Origin: Gari tellinella
Lineage: Eukaryota > Mollusca > Bivalvia > Cardiida > Psammobiidae
Direction: 5' to 3'
Assembly: GCA_922989275.2 (NCBI GenBank)
Contig: OV277871.1
Location: 33,879,193 to 33,943,192 of the forward strand
DNA length: 64,000 nt
A program made the translations under genes and the position numbers. Below the pieces are notes generated by a model. It saw nothing but the letters and a program-made list of their open reading frames with translations. It was not told the origin of the DNA and made no database searches. Shown here in pieces: positions 41,347-52,381 of the stretch (the first letter of the stretch is position 1; every line of letters begins with the position of its first letter).

Positions 41347-41560
41347 TACAAACAAAACGCAAACGCAAAACACTAAATTGTAGGAAACGACAACTATCCG
41401 ACATTTCTTAATATCTATTTCAATGTGAGTGGGAAACAGCTTGCAGTCTCATCACCGTCGAGTTTCCCGGCGTCCGATCTGGTTCCAAACTGTTTGTACT
41501 GGAAATAATAGTTTTAGCGTAACCGCGTTTATTGAGAAAGAGTGACGTCTTCTCCGTGGT
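41347..41560 (-). mobile_element. Family A, abutting the previous copy
   Basis: AAACGCAAACGCAAAACACT arm, degraded hairpin, GTAACCGCGTTTATTGAGAA and CTTCTCCGTGG. Confidence 0.75.
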
Positions 41561-42097
41561 ATTACATAAACCATCATCTTCATGATCAAATTAAAGTGGC
41601 ATGACTTATAACACATAGTCTATCATTCATTATTTCAATAACATTTGCAATATATTGGATCCGGATAAGCCACTTATTACATTTATAACTCTGGCTCTGA
41701 TCAAGTGCAAAAGTGTTTTGACACTTGTCTCACGTTTCGTTAGTTACATGTATAAATTTAAGTTATATCCTTGTAGTTTAATTGGTTACTTATACACATT
41801 GTATATCGTTACATCGGCATAATCAAATCGTTTAAACGGGTCAAATCGTTGAAAACTACTATTTTAGCAGGCCAAGGGTAAGTGAATTTCTCTTTCGTTT
41901 GGTACATCATTATGCAAATTAAAAAATGTAAAATATTAATTAAAATTGAAATTAGATGCGCCAAAGCACTGATTACACCCAATGAACATTATTTAACCTT
42001 ATGCTCGAGCGAGCAGACTTGGTCGACACGAGTCAGCATGTTTTATAAGCTTGTGCAGATATTTAGGGTTGCGTTCTCTTCTAATCATGTACATGTA

Positions 42098-42342
42098 CAG
42101 TGGAGAAAACGTTATTCTTTCCCGTTTAAACGCAAACGTACGCAAACGCAAAGCACTAAAACGTAGAAAAAACAACTTTTGGACAATTCTGGTATTTCAT
42201 GTTTATCATGGTGGCAAACAGTTTGGAGCCTGATCAGACGCCGGGCAACCCGGCGTCTGATCTGGCTCCAAACTGTTTGCACTGGAAATAATAGTTTTAG
42301 CGTAAACGCGTTTATTGGGAAAGAATAACGTTTTCTCCACTG
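42098..42342 (-). mobile_element. Family A MITE, full length
   Basis: Both ends of AAAACG type; hairpin loop GGGCAACCC. Confidence 0.9.
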
Positions 42343-42475
42343 TATGCCGGTGCCTTCTGTAAATAGTTTAGTTCCACATGACATACGAGGGGACTCTGAA
42401 TCTCATTTTATTCCAAACCTGTCTGTATAATGTCAATACTTATTTATAAACACTATTCCACTGCAACGGCAACAG

Positions 42476-42710
42476 CGCCCGTTCCATAAAACTTCGTACG
42501 ACAAATGTTGTCGTAAGTCAGATTATAAAAGTCTCAATTATTATTTATTTATCCATCTACTGCTGTCTTGTGGCATCTGTTTGGAATCGTCTTAAAAGGT
42601 CGATTCCAAAGAGATGTCACAAGACAGGATTGGAGAGAGACATCAGAAATTAGAACTATTTTAAAGTGTTGACTTACGACCGTTTTTGTCGTACATGTAT
42701 GAAGCTAGAC
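42476..42710. mobile_element. Family E MITE
   Basis: GCCCGTTCCATAAAACTTCG, hairpin GTGGCATCTGTTTGGAATC with complement, end TTTTTGTCGTACATGTATGA. Confidence 0.75.
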
Positions 42711-43370
42711 TGGAGAGGCAGTGGCTGGTTTATATACGACAATAGTTTAGGAACACAATACTTTAAAATTGTCACCATATATGCAATAATTACAAACAGT
42801 GAGCGATAAGCTGGTGGACTGATATGTTTCTATATTGCACAAATTATGCATGTTTATCTGACCTCTTAATGAAATAGTAATTAAATTCAGATTAGAATGA
42901 CAACTTATGGTCGGAAGAGGACTAAGTAATTTTTCGGATGGTTGAAATCCATTTTGATAAGAGACATATATATCTGAATCCTACAGAAAGCCTTGTATCG
43001 GGTTACTTTCTCTTCCCAAATTGTACTTGGACATTTTTGCTGGCACTTGTAGTCTGCTAAATGTTTTACTGTATGCATGTGTTTTTAATTTCTCACAGAA
43101 TTAATCATGCTCTTCAAAAACAGATTGCAACCAGATTAAATTCAAATAAAAGAGCTGTAGATCCAGATACAGCCTATTGGTAATTAGTCTAATTACAATA
43201 CAGACTTTTTAAGAAAAGAGAAATAATTTAATTTGTGTTAACATATTGTTTCATCTTATCAAAGATCTGACAATACTCATTAAGGCTCTGCCTGGCTTAT
43301 CTATACGTGTAGCGAATTTTCACCAGAGCATTTAATTGGTATATAGATTATGTTAATAAGGGGTCAGGTG
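42711..43370. other. Nothing recognised
   Basis: AT-rich, no family copies or splice-bounded frames. Confidence 0.5.
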
Positions 43371-43373
43371 GTG

Positions 43374-43450
43374 ACAAGCTGGTTAATTCATCAAATATTA
43401 TTGCATGCTTTAGCATGCAATAATATTTGATGCATTAACCAGAACATACA
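43374..43450. repeat. Foldback
   Basis: GGTTAATTCATCAAATATTA TTGCATGC with complement GCATGCAATAATATTTGATG; outer ACAAGCTGGTTAAT and ATTAACCAG. Confidence 0.82.
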
Positions 43451-43493
43451 GCTTGTTATCTTAAAGAATATTTAATAGAAAAACGTTCAGTTT

Positions 43494-43811
43494 CAGTGGG
43501 GAAGGTGTTATTCTGCCCCGTCATTAGAAACGAAACTAATCACAAACGTATTAAATAAAATGTAGAAAACTACAACTTTTTTATACAACAATGTAGATTG
43601 TTCTCTTGCTCTGGGTTGTCATTATAGTAATTTAATCAAATTGCTCTGAGTTAATGGATTACTATAATACAACTTTTTTATGTTCATACGATTATCTTTA
43701 TCATGGTCGGATTAGGTTCCTACATTGTAACTGTTTGCAGCGGGTAAAATCGTTTTAGCACGAACGCGTTTATTGGGATTTACAAGAGTACATGTAACGT
43801 TTTCTCCACTG
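43494..43811 (-). mobile_element. Family A copy carrying an 83-bp insert
   Basis: Ends CAGTGGGGAAGGTG and GTTTTCTCCACTG. Inside, 43585-43667 is bounded by the 14-bp direct repeat TACAACTTTTTTAT and contains its own foldback (ATTATAGTAATTTAATC / GGATTACTATAAT). Confidence 0.72.
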
Positions 43812-43986
43812 TATAAACTATAAACTAATACAGTCACGAAATACAATATACTTTCGTTTCAACTCTGTTCAAGGAATGTAATCTTAGCTGTTATAGCTCA
43901 ATGCAGCAGTAAAATTCTAGGAATGTAAAGTAACCGTGCTGTTGCATTTATAAACAGTCACTTACAAATGTGTTAGGCGTCGGTGT

Positions 43987-44098
43987 TAAAGGCAGGTGTC
44001 AATTTTCAAAAGGCTAAAATGAATGTGCAAAAAGAAAAGTTTAACATCTCTTTTCGATTTCCCTTTTTGCATCCTATTTCCACCTGTCTTAGAAAGTC
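43987..44098. repeat. Imperfect foldback
   Basis: AAGGCAGGTGTCAATTTTCA ... CAAAAAGAAAAG and CTTTTCGATTTCCCTTTTTG ... CCACCTGTCTT. Confidence 0.6.
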
Positions 44099-44196
44099 TT
44101 CTGAATCTTCTTCTTCCAAGTGATCGAACTAAAGGGGGTGGGATACTGTAGTATTTTAATCACAAATTGAATTCTTTGATAGGCTTTTCTAAGCTA

Positions 44197-44442
44197 CAGT
44201 GGAGAAAACGTTATTCTTTCCCAATAAACGCGTTTACGCTAAAACTATTATTTGCATTGCAAACAGTTTGGAGCCAGATCAGACGCCGGGTAACCCGGCG
44301 TCTGATCAGGCTCCAAACTGTTTGCCCCCAAGATAAACATGAATTATCAGAATTGTTAAAAAGTTGTCATTTTCTACGTTTTAGTGTTTTGCGTTTGCGT
44401 ACCTTTGCGTTTAAACGGAAAAGAATAACAGATTCTCCACTG
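44197..44442 (+). mobile_element. Family A MITE, full length
   Basis: 246 bp; left tip AAAACG type, right tip AGATTC type; hairpin perfect. Confidence 0.92.
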
Positions 44443-45111
44443 TATGTATGTTTTTTTGGAAAAGCAAATAATAACCTCCTTGAAAAGAACAGAAGTAAAC
44501 AGTAACGTCCTCGAAAAGAACAGAAACAAATAGTATAGGGCTACGAGACACGCTGCAAACAAGGTTTTTATTCAGGACAAACTCGATCGGCTACAATGTA
44601 CATGGTTAACCATGAGAATGTTCAGCAATATAAATTCTAAAGACAAATGCATACCACCTTTTTTAAACGCATGCAGTTTTTCTTTACCTTCAGTCTGATT
44701 TAAGCTACCTGTTTTGTTTGCTACATGTAGTATACAGGAAATATGTTTTATTCTGCATATAAATAACACCCGTTGTTTAAATGTCATATATAACTAGTTA
44801 TATAACTATGCAAATGAGGTACGACACGACGTCGTTTACTTGTGACGTCATTAAAATGCGTTTTATGCGTTCAATTTCCAACGTCTTCATTCCATCATGT
44901 AGATTCAATTTATAGATTTTTGGTGTAATTAATCAATACTATATCTACATGAAAGTGTTTACTAAAACATATAATAACATAAACATTATGCTTGTGAACG
45001 GGGTTAACTGTTTCCCCTGTATAGATCTACTCATATCGCGCTAAGCATTCACTTGACCTCAAAGGCTGCGATAAATAACTTTTCTAGATTTTGTTATAAA
45101 AAGAATATAAC

Positions 45112-45242
45112 ATTCGTGTTAATAATTTATTGGATTTATCAAACTCGTCGTTTTAGAAAACGATAAAAACTCGGCAAAGCCTCGTTTTTATCGTTTTCTA
45201 AAAGACTCGTTTAATAAATCCAATAAATTATGAACACTCATG
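45112..45242. repeat. Family I foldback, second copy
   Basis: AATTTATTGGATTTATCAAA ... CGTTTTAGAAAACGATAAAA and complement; loop ACTCGGCAAAGCCTCGT, shared with 37879-38052. Confidence 0.85.
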
Positions 45243-45399
45243 TAATATCCTATATGTATCAGGTGGACCTATTCCCTTCAGTGAAGAAATAAATTAGAGT
45301 TTAAAAAGGCGTATATAGAGTAATGGTTCAATTAAGCACACACTTGATGTATATATGATACCACATGTGGTCCGCTCCATATTACTGTTACTGTACGCA

Positions 45400-46395
45400 T
45401 ATTATCTTAATTATTATTTTCAAACTTCAAAAATCGACAAAAGTGTGGACCCTGACAAGCATCCAACATCTGATCAGCATCCAAACTGTTTGTAAATGGG
45501 AAAGTCAGTTCTATAAACTCACAATGGGGACATAAATATAAATACGATGTACATGTAGCTAAGCTTTCAACTAATGACAAAAAAACTTGTAATCCAATAC
45601 CGTATTTACAGTGGAGAATATGTTATTCTTTCCCAATAAACGCGTTTACGCTAAAACTATTATTTGCAGTGCAAACAGTTTGGAGCCAGATCAGACGCCG
45701 GGTAACCCGGCGTCTGATCAGGCTCCGAACTGTTTGCCACCAAGATAAACAATAATTATCAGAATTGTCCAAAAGTTGTTATTTTCTACGTTTTCGTGCT
45801 TTGCGTTTGCGTACGTTTGCGTTTAAACGGGAAAGAATAACAGATTCTCCACTGTAGTGAACATCCATATTTAAACATGTAACTCTTTAAATCATAAACC
45901 AACGTTGAATCTCTATAAACCCATTTCGATCGTACAATAAATGTAGTACCCTTTGTCGAGGTGAAAAATATAGTCGAGACACATCCTTACCTTTTAAGGA
46001 TATCCTGCAGCTACACTGACTTTCTACTTTATCACAGTATGCATATTAAATTTTTGGGGGGTTTTAAATTTCAATTTCAAACTTCAAAGAACTATCGACA
46101 TGATTACCAAACAGTGTGGACCCTGGTCAGAAACCGAAAATATCAGCAACCAAACTGTTTCTAAACGGGATAGCCAGTTCCATAAACACACACTGGGGAA
46201 GTAAATATATAGAATTCGACATATTCAGTCATAAAAAGCTTATGCTTTCAACTAGAGATAGAAAAACGTGTAACCCAATACCGTATTTAGTAAACATCCA
46301 TATATAAACTCGTGATATTAAAGTACATGTAACTCTTTAACTAATAAACCTACTTTGACTATCTACAAAGTTACAAACCCTCTTCAACCATACAT
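45400..46395 (+). repeat. Tandem segmental duplication (unit about 430 bp without the MITE)
   Basis: CAAACTTCAAAAATCGACA ... GTGTGGACCCTG ... CCAAACTGTTTGTAAA ... ACTTGTAATCCAATACCGTA TTTA ... ACATCCATAT recurs at 46077-46320. A third partial unit (GTCGAAAACACATCCTTACC) starts near 46660. A family A copy sits in unit 1 only. Confidence 0.75.
45609..45854 (+). mobile_element. Family A MITE with a local empty site
   Basis: 246 bp. Filled site GTATTTA-element-TAGTGAACATCC; the paralogous unit at about 46285-46300 reads GTATTTAGTAAACATCC without the insert. This shows a TA duplication directly. Confidence 0.93.
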
Positions 46396-46422
46396 AAAAT
46401 ATAATATCATATGCTTAACGTT

Positions 46423-46639
46423 AATCTTTCCCGTTTTAACGCACACGAAACGCAAACTGTTTCCAATAAAATGGAGAAAATGACAACTTTTTGATAAGTA
46501 AGACTATTCATTTTGATATGAGTGGCAAACATGTTTGGAGCCTGGTCAGACGCCGGGTTACCCGGCGTCTGATCTGGCTCCAAACTGTTTGCAATATAAA
46601 GTAAACGCTTTTATTGGAAGAATAACGTTTTCTACACTG
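46423..46639 (-). mobile_element. Family A, left tip lost
   Basis: CTTTCCCGTTTTAACGCACA arm, complete hairpin, CGTTTTCTACACTG end. Confidence 0.82.
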
Positions 46640-46912
46640 TACATACAAATGTGAAATATTTAGTCGAAAACACATCCTTACCTTATAAGATATCCAGCAG
46701 TTACACTGACTTTCTACTTAACGTATTTCCTCCAATATCAAAAGTATTAAACCTTATAGGACAAACAGGGGAATGCGTTTTCCTTATATGTGCTTTCAGA
46801 AGCTCTTCCCGGTGTCACAGTCGAGTAATTTATGTAGTTTTTTGGTTCTGTGTGGGTTAAGACTTGCTGTGCGATTAACTCGTAAAGTACAAAGCGCAGT
46901 TTGCCTTACGCG

Positions 46913-46986
46913 TGCACACAGTTTGGATCCCGATCAGACGCCGCATGACGCGGCGTCTGATCGGGATTCAAACTGTTTGACACTTG
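46913..46986. repeat. Family B-type hairpin
   Basis: CACACAGTTTGGATCCCGAT with complement ATCGGGATTCAAACTGTTTG; loop CGCATGACGCG. Confidence 0.78.
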
Positions 46987-47335
46987 TTTTAAACGATTCT
47001 TCATTGATAAAATCATAAAATTGAAATTTGATAGATAGTAGTTTAAAAGCTGTAAGATTTAATAGAGTGTTACGGTTTTATCTCTAACCAGTTATGTGCC
47101 AATTTGTGACACATGTAAGCGATCCAAACCATGTTTAGAATCAAATAAAAATGCTACTTATTCGTTGGCTCATCTAGAACCAAACTGTTTGACATTCTGA
47201 AAATGTTTCTTCTCGAGGGATTGTTAGGCAAATCAGATTTCTAATTTGATGCAGACGAAAACTGTTGCAGACTAAAACGATTTAACAAACTAAAGGTTTG
47301 GGTACAAAACCACATGCGTAAATAACGCGTTTATA

Positions 47336-47545
47336 ACCACTTCACTGCCTTACCCAGAGTACAGTGGTAATTTGCAAACAGTTTGAATCCTGATCACACG
47401 CCGCATAACGCGGCGTGTGATCAGGATCCAAACTGTTTGATACTCAAGTTTATAATTCTTAAGACAAAGAATTTAATGTTCAGATTTCAGAAATAAAAGC
47501 AAACGACAATTGTTAAAAGTTGGTGACGTCATGGCAGGAGCGGGG
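47336..47545 (-). mobile_element. Family B MITE, reverse
   Basis: CACTTCACTGCC start; hairpin with internally matching change CACACGCCGC / GCGGCGTGTG (compensatory); GACGTCATGGCAGGAGCGGG GTAA end. Confidence 0.78.
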
Positions 47546-47781
47546 TAAATACTTGTTTATGAACATTTCAAATATAGCACCTGCAGTTCATTGCCGCCGC
47601 ATCCCACGCATAACACATTGTAAAGTTGTTTTCCTTTTTATTCTCTTTCCTACTTTGAGGTTACATATATAAAAGAAATAAAGTCAAAGTCCTTAAAAGG
47701 AAGTTAGTCAAAAATGACTAAAGCGTTACATTTAATACACAAGTAAAACAGAAAACGTACTTAAAATCAATAGCATGATTA

Positions 47782-48027
47782 CAGTGGAGAAAACGTTATT
47801 CTGTCCCAATAAACGCGTTTACGCTAAAACTATTATTTCCATTGCAAACAGTTTAGAGTCAGATCAGACACCGAGTAACCCGGCGTCTGATCAGGCTCCA
47901 AACTGTTTGCCACTAAAATAAACATGAATTGTCAGAGTTGTCCAAAAGCTGTAATTTTCTATATTTAAGTGCTTTGCGTTTGCATTTCGTTTGCGTTTAA
48001 ACGGGATATAATAACGTTTCTTCACTG
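47782..48027 (+). mobile_element. Family A MITE
   Basis: 246 bp; right tip GTTTCTTCACTG; hairpin with CAGACACCGAG variant. Confidence 0.88.
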
Positions 48028-48059
48028 TAACCCTTTTACCGAAATGGGTTACTAAAGTT

Positions 48060-48253
48060 GCCTTTGAAATGTTTTTTTTATCCAGATCAGAGTTTGGGTA
48101 CCTCGTCGTTTGATTAGGTTCCAAACTGTTTGGCACTCATAACAATAACTTTTCCTACAGTCTGATCAGTCTCAAAACCGTTTGTAATTCACATAGGTTT
48201 TCAGCATCATGTAAATGCGATTATTTGGAAAGAATAAACGTTTTCCTATTGTA
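48060..48253. mobile_element. Family A fragments
   Basis: Degraded hairpin ATCCAGATCAGAGTTTGGGT ... GTTCCAAACTGTTTGG and a separate right end GGAAAGAATAAACGTTTTCC TATTG. Confidence 0.55.
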
Positions 48254-48270
48254 CATGTACATTTGTAGTA

Positions 48271-48516
48271 CAGTGGAGAATCTGTTCTTCTTTCCCAATA
48301 AACGCGTTTACGCTAAAATTATTATTTGCAGTGCAAACAGTTTGGAGCCAGATCAGACGCCGGGTCACCCGGCGTCTGATCAGGCTCCAAACTGTTTGCC
48401 ACCAAGATAAACAAGAACCATCAGAATTGTCCAAAAGTTGTTCTTTTCTACGTTTTAGTGCTTTGCGTTTGCGTACGTTTGCGTTTAAACGGGAAAGAAT
48501 AACAGATTCTCCACTG
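48271..48516 (+). mobile_element. Family A MITE, full length
   Basis: 246 bp; loop GGGTCACCC. Separated by 12 bp from an oppositely oriented copy. Confidence 0.92.
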
Positions 48517-48528
48517 TATTGGTCGTTA

Positions 48529-48777
48529 CAGTGGAGAAGGCATTATTCTTTCCCGTTTAAACGCAAACGAAACGCAAACGTACGGCATTAAAATGTATAA
48601 AAATACATTTATTGACATTTCTAACTATCTTTTTAATCTGAGTGACAAATAGTTTGGAGCCTGATCAGACAACGGGTTACCCGGCGTCTGATCTGGCTCA
48701 AGACTTTGCAATGGAAATACCGTAATAGTTTTAGCGTAAACGCGTTGATTTGGAACAAAATAACGTCTTCTAAACTG
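48529..48777 (-). mobile_element. Family A MITE
   Basis: Tips CAGTGGAGAAGGC and CGTCTTCTAAACTG; hairpin partly degraded. Confidence 0.86.
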
Positions 48778-48805
48778 TACCTACAAATCAGTAACTTGTG
48801 CTTGG

Positions 48806-48876
48806 CAAAATGTGTAGACCCAAATCAGGGTGTTCATAAAGGAGCCATCTGATCAGGGTCTGCACTGTTTGACATT
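48806..48876. repeat. Family C-type hairpin
   Basis: GTGTAGACCCAAATCAGGG and complement-like CTGATCAGGGTCTGCACTG. Confidence 0.6.
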
Positions 48877-48977
48877 TTGAAATAGAGTGTGCAATGTCCT
48901 CACCACTGTATTGATTACAGTCCAAATAAAGGTCAGTAACGACTCAAAGAAGGGACATGCTAATTCTGAAGCAATTA

Positions 48978-49223
48978 CAGTGGAGAATGTGTTATTCTTT
49001 CCCAATAAACGCGTTTACGCTAAAACTATTATTTGCAGTGCAAACAGTTTGGAGCCAGATCAGACGCCGGGTAACCCGGCGTCTGATCAGGCTCCAAACT
49101 GTTTGCCACCAAGATAAACATGAATTATCAGAATTGTCAACAAGTTGTACTTTTCTACGTTTTAGTGTTTTGCGTTTGCGTACGTTTGCGTTTAAACGGG
49201 AAAGAATAACAGATTCTCCACTG
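48978..49223 (+). mobile_element. Family A MITE, full length
   Basis: 246 bp, perfect hairpin, TA flanks. Confidence 0.92.
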
Positions 49224-49237
49224 TATGACTGGTACAT

Positions 49238-49478
49238 GTACCGTGGGGAAGACGTTATCCGTTCAATATAAACACGTTAATGCTAGACAACGGTGACAAT
49301 TGAAAATACATGTAGATTGAAGCCAGATTAGACACCGGTTATGCAAACTGTTTGCCATCCTAAAATGTAATGAATAGTCAATAGTTGTCAAATAGTTGCC
49401 ATTTCTTCATTTTATTGCGCTGCGTTTGTGTTTTATTTGCTTTTAAACGGGGACGAATACCGTCTTCTCCATTATATC
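49238..49478 (+). mobile_element. Family A, old, part of hairpin deleted
   Basis: CCGTGGGGAAGACG start; AGACACCGGTTATGCAAACTG shows loss of most of the right arm; CGTCTTCTCCATT end. Confidence 0.7.
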
Positions 49479-49514
49479 TGGACTGATTTGAGTCAGGATC
49501 AGACGCTAATAATT

Positions 49515-49748
49515 ACACCTTTTGACGCCTCTAATCTATTTCTCCACTTAAGATATTAGTTCCAATTTACACAGTCATGGATATATATTTCTGAAGAAAT
49601 ATTTTATCTATTTTGGCAGATGGTAGCTTAAAACAGGCTGAAAGTAAAGCAGAATGTGCCTTAAGGCACATTCTGTTTTACTTTAAACCTGCTTTAAATG
49701 GTCAGTTATCTTCAAAACTAGAAATAAGCTATGGAGAAATGGGTCAAC
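49515..49748 (+). mobile_element. Family D, decayed ends
   Basis: CACCTTTTGACGCCTCTAAT ... hairpin GAAAGTAAAGCAGAATGTGC CTTAAGGCACATTC ... GGAGAAATGGGTCAA. Confidence 0.7.
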
Positions 49749-50038
49749 AGCAACAAACATGCGCGTGCACTCCAAGGACAGACATATTTGGAGCCAGATA
49801 CATGTAAGACGGCGAATGACTTCACGTAAGAATATATTTCAAAATGTTTGACAATCAGAATTCAAAACATTTTGCCATTTTCTACACTTAAATAAACTGT
49901 GTTTGCGTTCAGTACAAACTTCAAAATGCATATGAAATTCTACGTCACGAAACTCCTACTTGCTCTCATAATGCTTGGCACTAACGCAAACGAAGGTTTT
50001 TTTAACAGCATGTGATATAAATAATATAATCGTAGGTA

Positions 50039-50276
50039 CAGTTGAGAATCTGTTATTCTTTCCAGTTTAAACGTAAACGTACGCAAACGCAAAGCACTAA
50101 AACGTAGAAAAGAACAACTTTTGGACAATTCTGATATTTCATGTTTATCATTGTGGCAAACAGTTTGGAGCCTGATCAGACGCCGGGTGCCTGATCTGGC
50201 TCCAAACTGTTTGCACTGCAAATAATAGTTTTAGCGTAAACGCGTTTATTGGGAAAGAATAACACATTCTCCACTG
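50039..50276 (-). mobile_element. Family A MITE, shortened hairpin
   Basis: Tips CAGTTGAGAATCTG and CACATTCTCCACTG; core reads GACGCCGGGTGCCTGATC, so part of the second stem is lost. Confidence 0.87.
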
Positions 50277-50394
50277 TAGGCTTAACCATTAATTAACTCG
50301 ACGACGTGGTGTAGTGTTTAGTGAACGCTCAATGGCTGTTTTATATTAAAGCCTTAACACAACAGACGGGGATAGCTTTTGAATTTTAGGACGT

Positions 50395-50456
50395 GTTTGA
50401 TCAAGATCAGACACAGATTAACTCGGCGTCTGATCTGAGCCCCGACTGATTAGCAC
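50395..50456. repeat. Degraded A/B-type hairpin
   Basis: GTTTGATCAAGATCAGACAC ... CGGCGTCTGATCTGAGCCCC. Confidence 0.5.
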
Positions 50457-50669
50457 TAATGTCGACATTGCTTCAGACAAAATGCATAAAGTCTTCTATT
50501 GAGAAACAGAACAATATTAAATTTGTTCAGTAGGTATATAAGTTATTGTTAGTGAAGGAGTCACTGGAATTTTATCAGATGATACATGTACATGTATGAT
50601 ATAATCCAGGGTAGTTTACAAAATAACCAGGTTATTCAACGAGCATGAAATTAATTTGTTTGCCAACTA

Positions 50670-50931
50670 CAGGGCTGCCATTTCTCCGGAATTTTCCTAA
50701 GTATTCGGATTGTAATCCTAGCAGATCGTAGCTTAAAACAGACTGAAAGTAAAGCAGAATGCGCCTTAAGGCGCATTCTGCTTTACTTTCAACCTGTTTT
50801 AATCAGTCATGTGTCTTCAAAACAAGAAACAGACTATGGGGTACATGTAAAGGTACGATTAGTAAAATTGCGTCTGAAAAATTGAAAATTTGAAATCTTA
50901 GGATTTTTATGATCAACTTATGGCAGCCCTG
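50670..50931. mobile_element. Family J element containing a family D core
   Basis: Inverted ends CAGGGCTGCCAT and ATGGCAGCCCTG with 6-bp direct flanks CAACTA. The interior AATCCTAGCAGATCGTAGCT ... GAAAGTAAAGCAGAATGCGC ... is a family D segment lacking its own ends. Confidence 0.75.
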
Positions 50932-50951
50932 CAACTAGTTTCTGTATGTTA

Positions 50952-51047
50952 CCGTGGAGAAGACGTTATTCTTTCCCAATAAACACGTTTACGCTAAACT
51001 TGTTATTTATAGCGTAAACTGTTTGAAGCCAGATCAGACGCCGGGTG
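50952..51047 (+). mobile_element. Family A left half joined to a family E fragment
   Basis: CCGTGGAGAAGACG ... CAGATCAGACGCCGGGT, then GGAAAAGACGATTCCAAAGA GATGTCAC (family E hairpin arm, about 51050-51085). Confidence 0.75.
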
Positions 51048-51086
51048 GAAAAGACGATTCCAAAGAGATGTCACAGGGCAGGATTA

Positions 51087-51327
51087 CAGTGGAGAATCTG
51101 TTATTCTTTCCAGTTTAAACGCAAACGTACGCAAACGCAAAACACTAAAACGTAGAAAAACTTTTTGACAATTCTGATAATTCATTTTTATCTTGGTGGC
51201 AAACAGTTTGGAGCCTGATCAGACGCCGGGTTACCCGGCGTCTGATCTGGCTTCAAACTGTTTGCACTGCAAATAATAGTTTTAGCGTAAACGCGTTTAT
51301 TGGGAAAGAATAACACATTCTCCACTG
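51087..51327 (-). mobile_element. Family A MITE
   Basis: Tips CAGTGGAGAATCTG and CACATTCTCCACTG; complete hairpin; 5 bp shorter left arm. Confidence 0.9.
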
Positions 51328-51541
51328 TAGCTCGTCGTCGGTGACAAACGAGTTTTTTAAAACGCATGCATGTCAAGTAAACTTAAGAAAGCTCAGCTAA
51401 TGACCTTGATGAGACGAATCGATTCGTTCAAACAAGCTACCACTTTGTGCACTCTCGTATATATGATTTCAATAGAATTTGTCTCCGCGTGGGTATATGC
51501 TTTATTAGGAGTAGTAAACAGTCTGTAATTGAACAAGGCGT

Positions 51542-51633
51542 GCTTGCACGATACAAATGCATACCGGACCCATTCAATGCAGAGTGGTGCTGTGCATTGA
51601 AAGTGTCGGGTATGCATTTGTATCGTGCAGGCG
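51542..51633. ncRNA. Imperfect 90-nt hairpin, possible small-RNA precursor
   Basis: GCACGATACAAATGCATACC pairs with GGTATGCATTTGTATCGTGC. After one mismatch the stem continues through GACNC and TTCAATGCA to a loop near 51580-51590. Unlike the MITE cores it has bulges and no recognised family. It could be a microRNA-like precursor or just an old foldback. Confidence 0.3.
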
Positions 51634-51770
51634 TCAGCACCATTTATAAGCGGAGCTCGTTTTTGCGCGATATCCAAAATAAAGTACAGGCACGTGCAAA
51701 CAATGTAAACAAACAACACTAGAAACTGTGTTTCATCTTCGTCTACACTGTTTGGTATAGTAGATATATA

Positions 51771-52027
51771 CAGGGCTGCCATAAGTTGACATGAAAAATC
51801 CTAAGATTTCCAAGTTTGCATTTATTCAAGTGCGATTTTACGAATCGTACCTTTACCCCCATCGCCAGTTTCTATTTTTGTTGACACCTGACTACTTAAA
51901 GCAGGTTGGAAGTAGATCAGAATGCGCCTTAAGGCGCATTCTGCTTTACTTTCAGCCTGCTTTAAGCTACCATGTACTAGAAAAAAATCCGAAGATTTAG
52001 GAAAAATCCGGAGAAATGGCAGTCCTG
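51771..52027. mobile_element. Family J element, second copy with D core
   Basis: CAGGGCTGCCATAAGTTGAC ... CCTTTACCCCCATCGCC ... GGAAGTAGATCAGAATGCGC ... GAAATGGCAGTCCTG. The interior is again the family D hairpin region. Confidence 0.75.
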
Positions 52028-52089
52028 TATGCAATTATGTTTCAATTAAAACTTAGTGCTACTAAAGTTGGCCAGCTTACATCTTAGTG

Positions 52090-52165
52090 TGGCGGAGAAG
52101 ACGTTATTACTTTCCGTTCTAACAAAACTAAACGCATTGCAACAAAATGTAGAAAATGCCAACAC
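52090..52165 (-). mobile_element. Family A left-arm fragment
   Basis: GTGGCGGAGAAGACGTTATT, AACTAAACGCATTGCAACAA. Confidence 0.55.
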
Positions 52166-52381
52166 TATGTAATTTCCTAATGTGTATATCTACTGTATAT
52201 TTCTTTCTGCTAAGTATATTGTTAAATGTAATAATCTGGTACGGTTGGTTAAGAATGGTCACAAAGTAACCAATAAAGTGCTTAAGGTAAACAAAGTAAA
52301 CAATCTACCTGACCATAAATCTCTATACTGTTAAACAGAACATGTATTGTGGTAAATATACCACAAGTACAGATCAACCTA

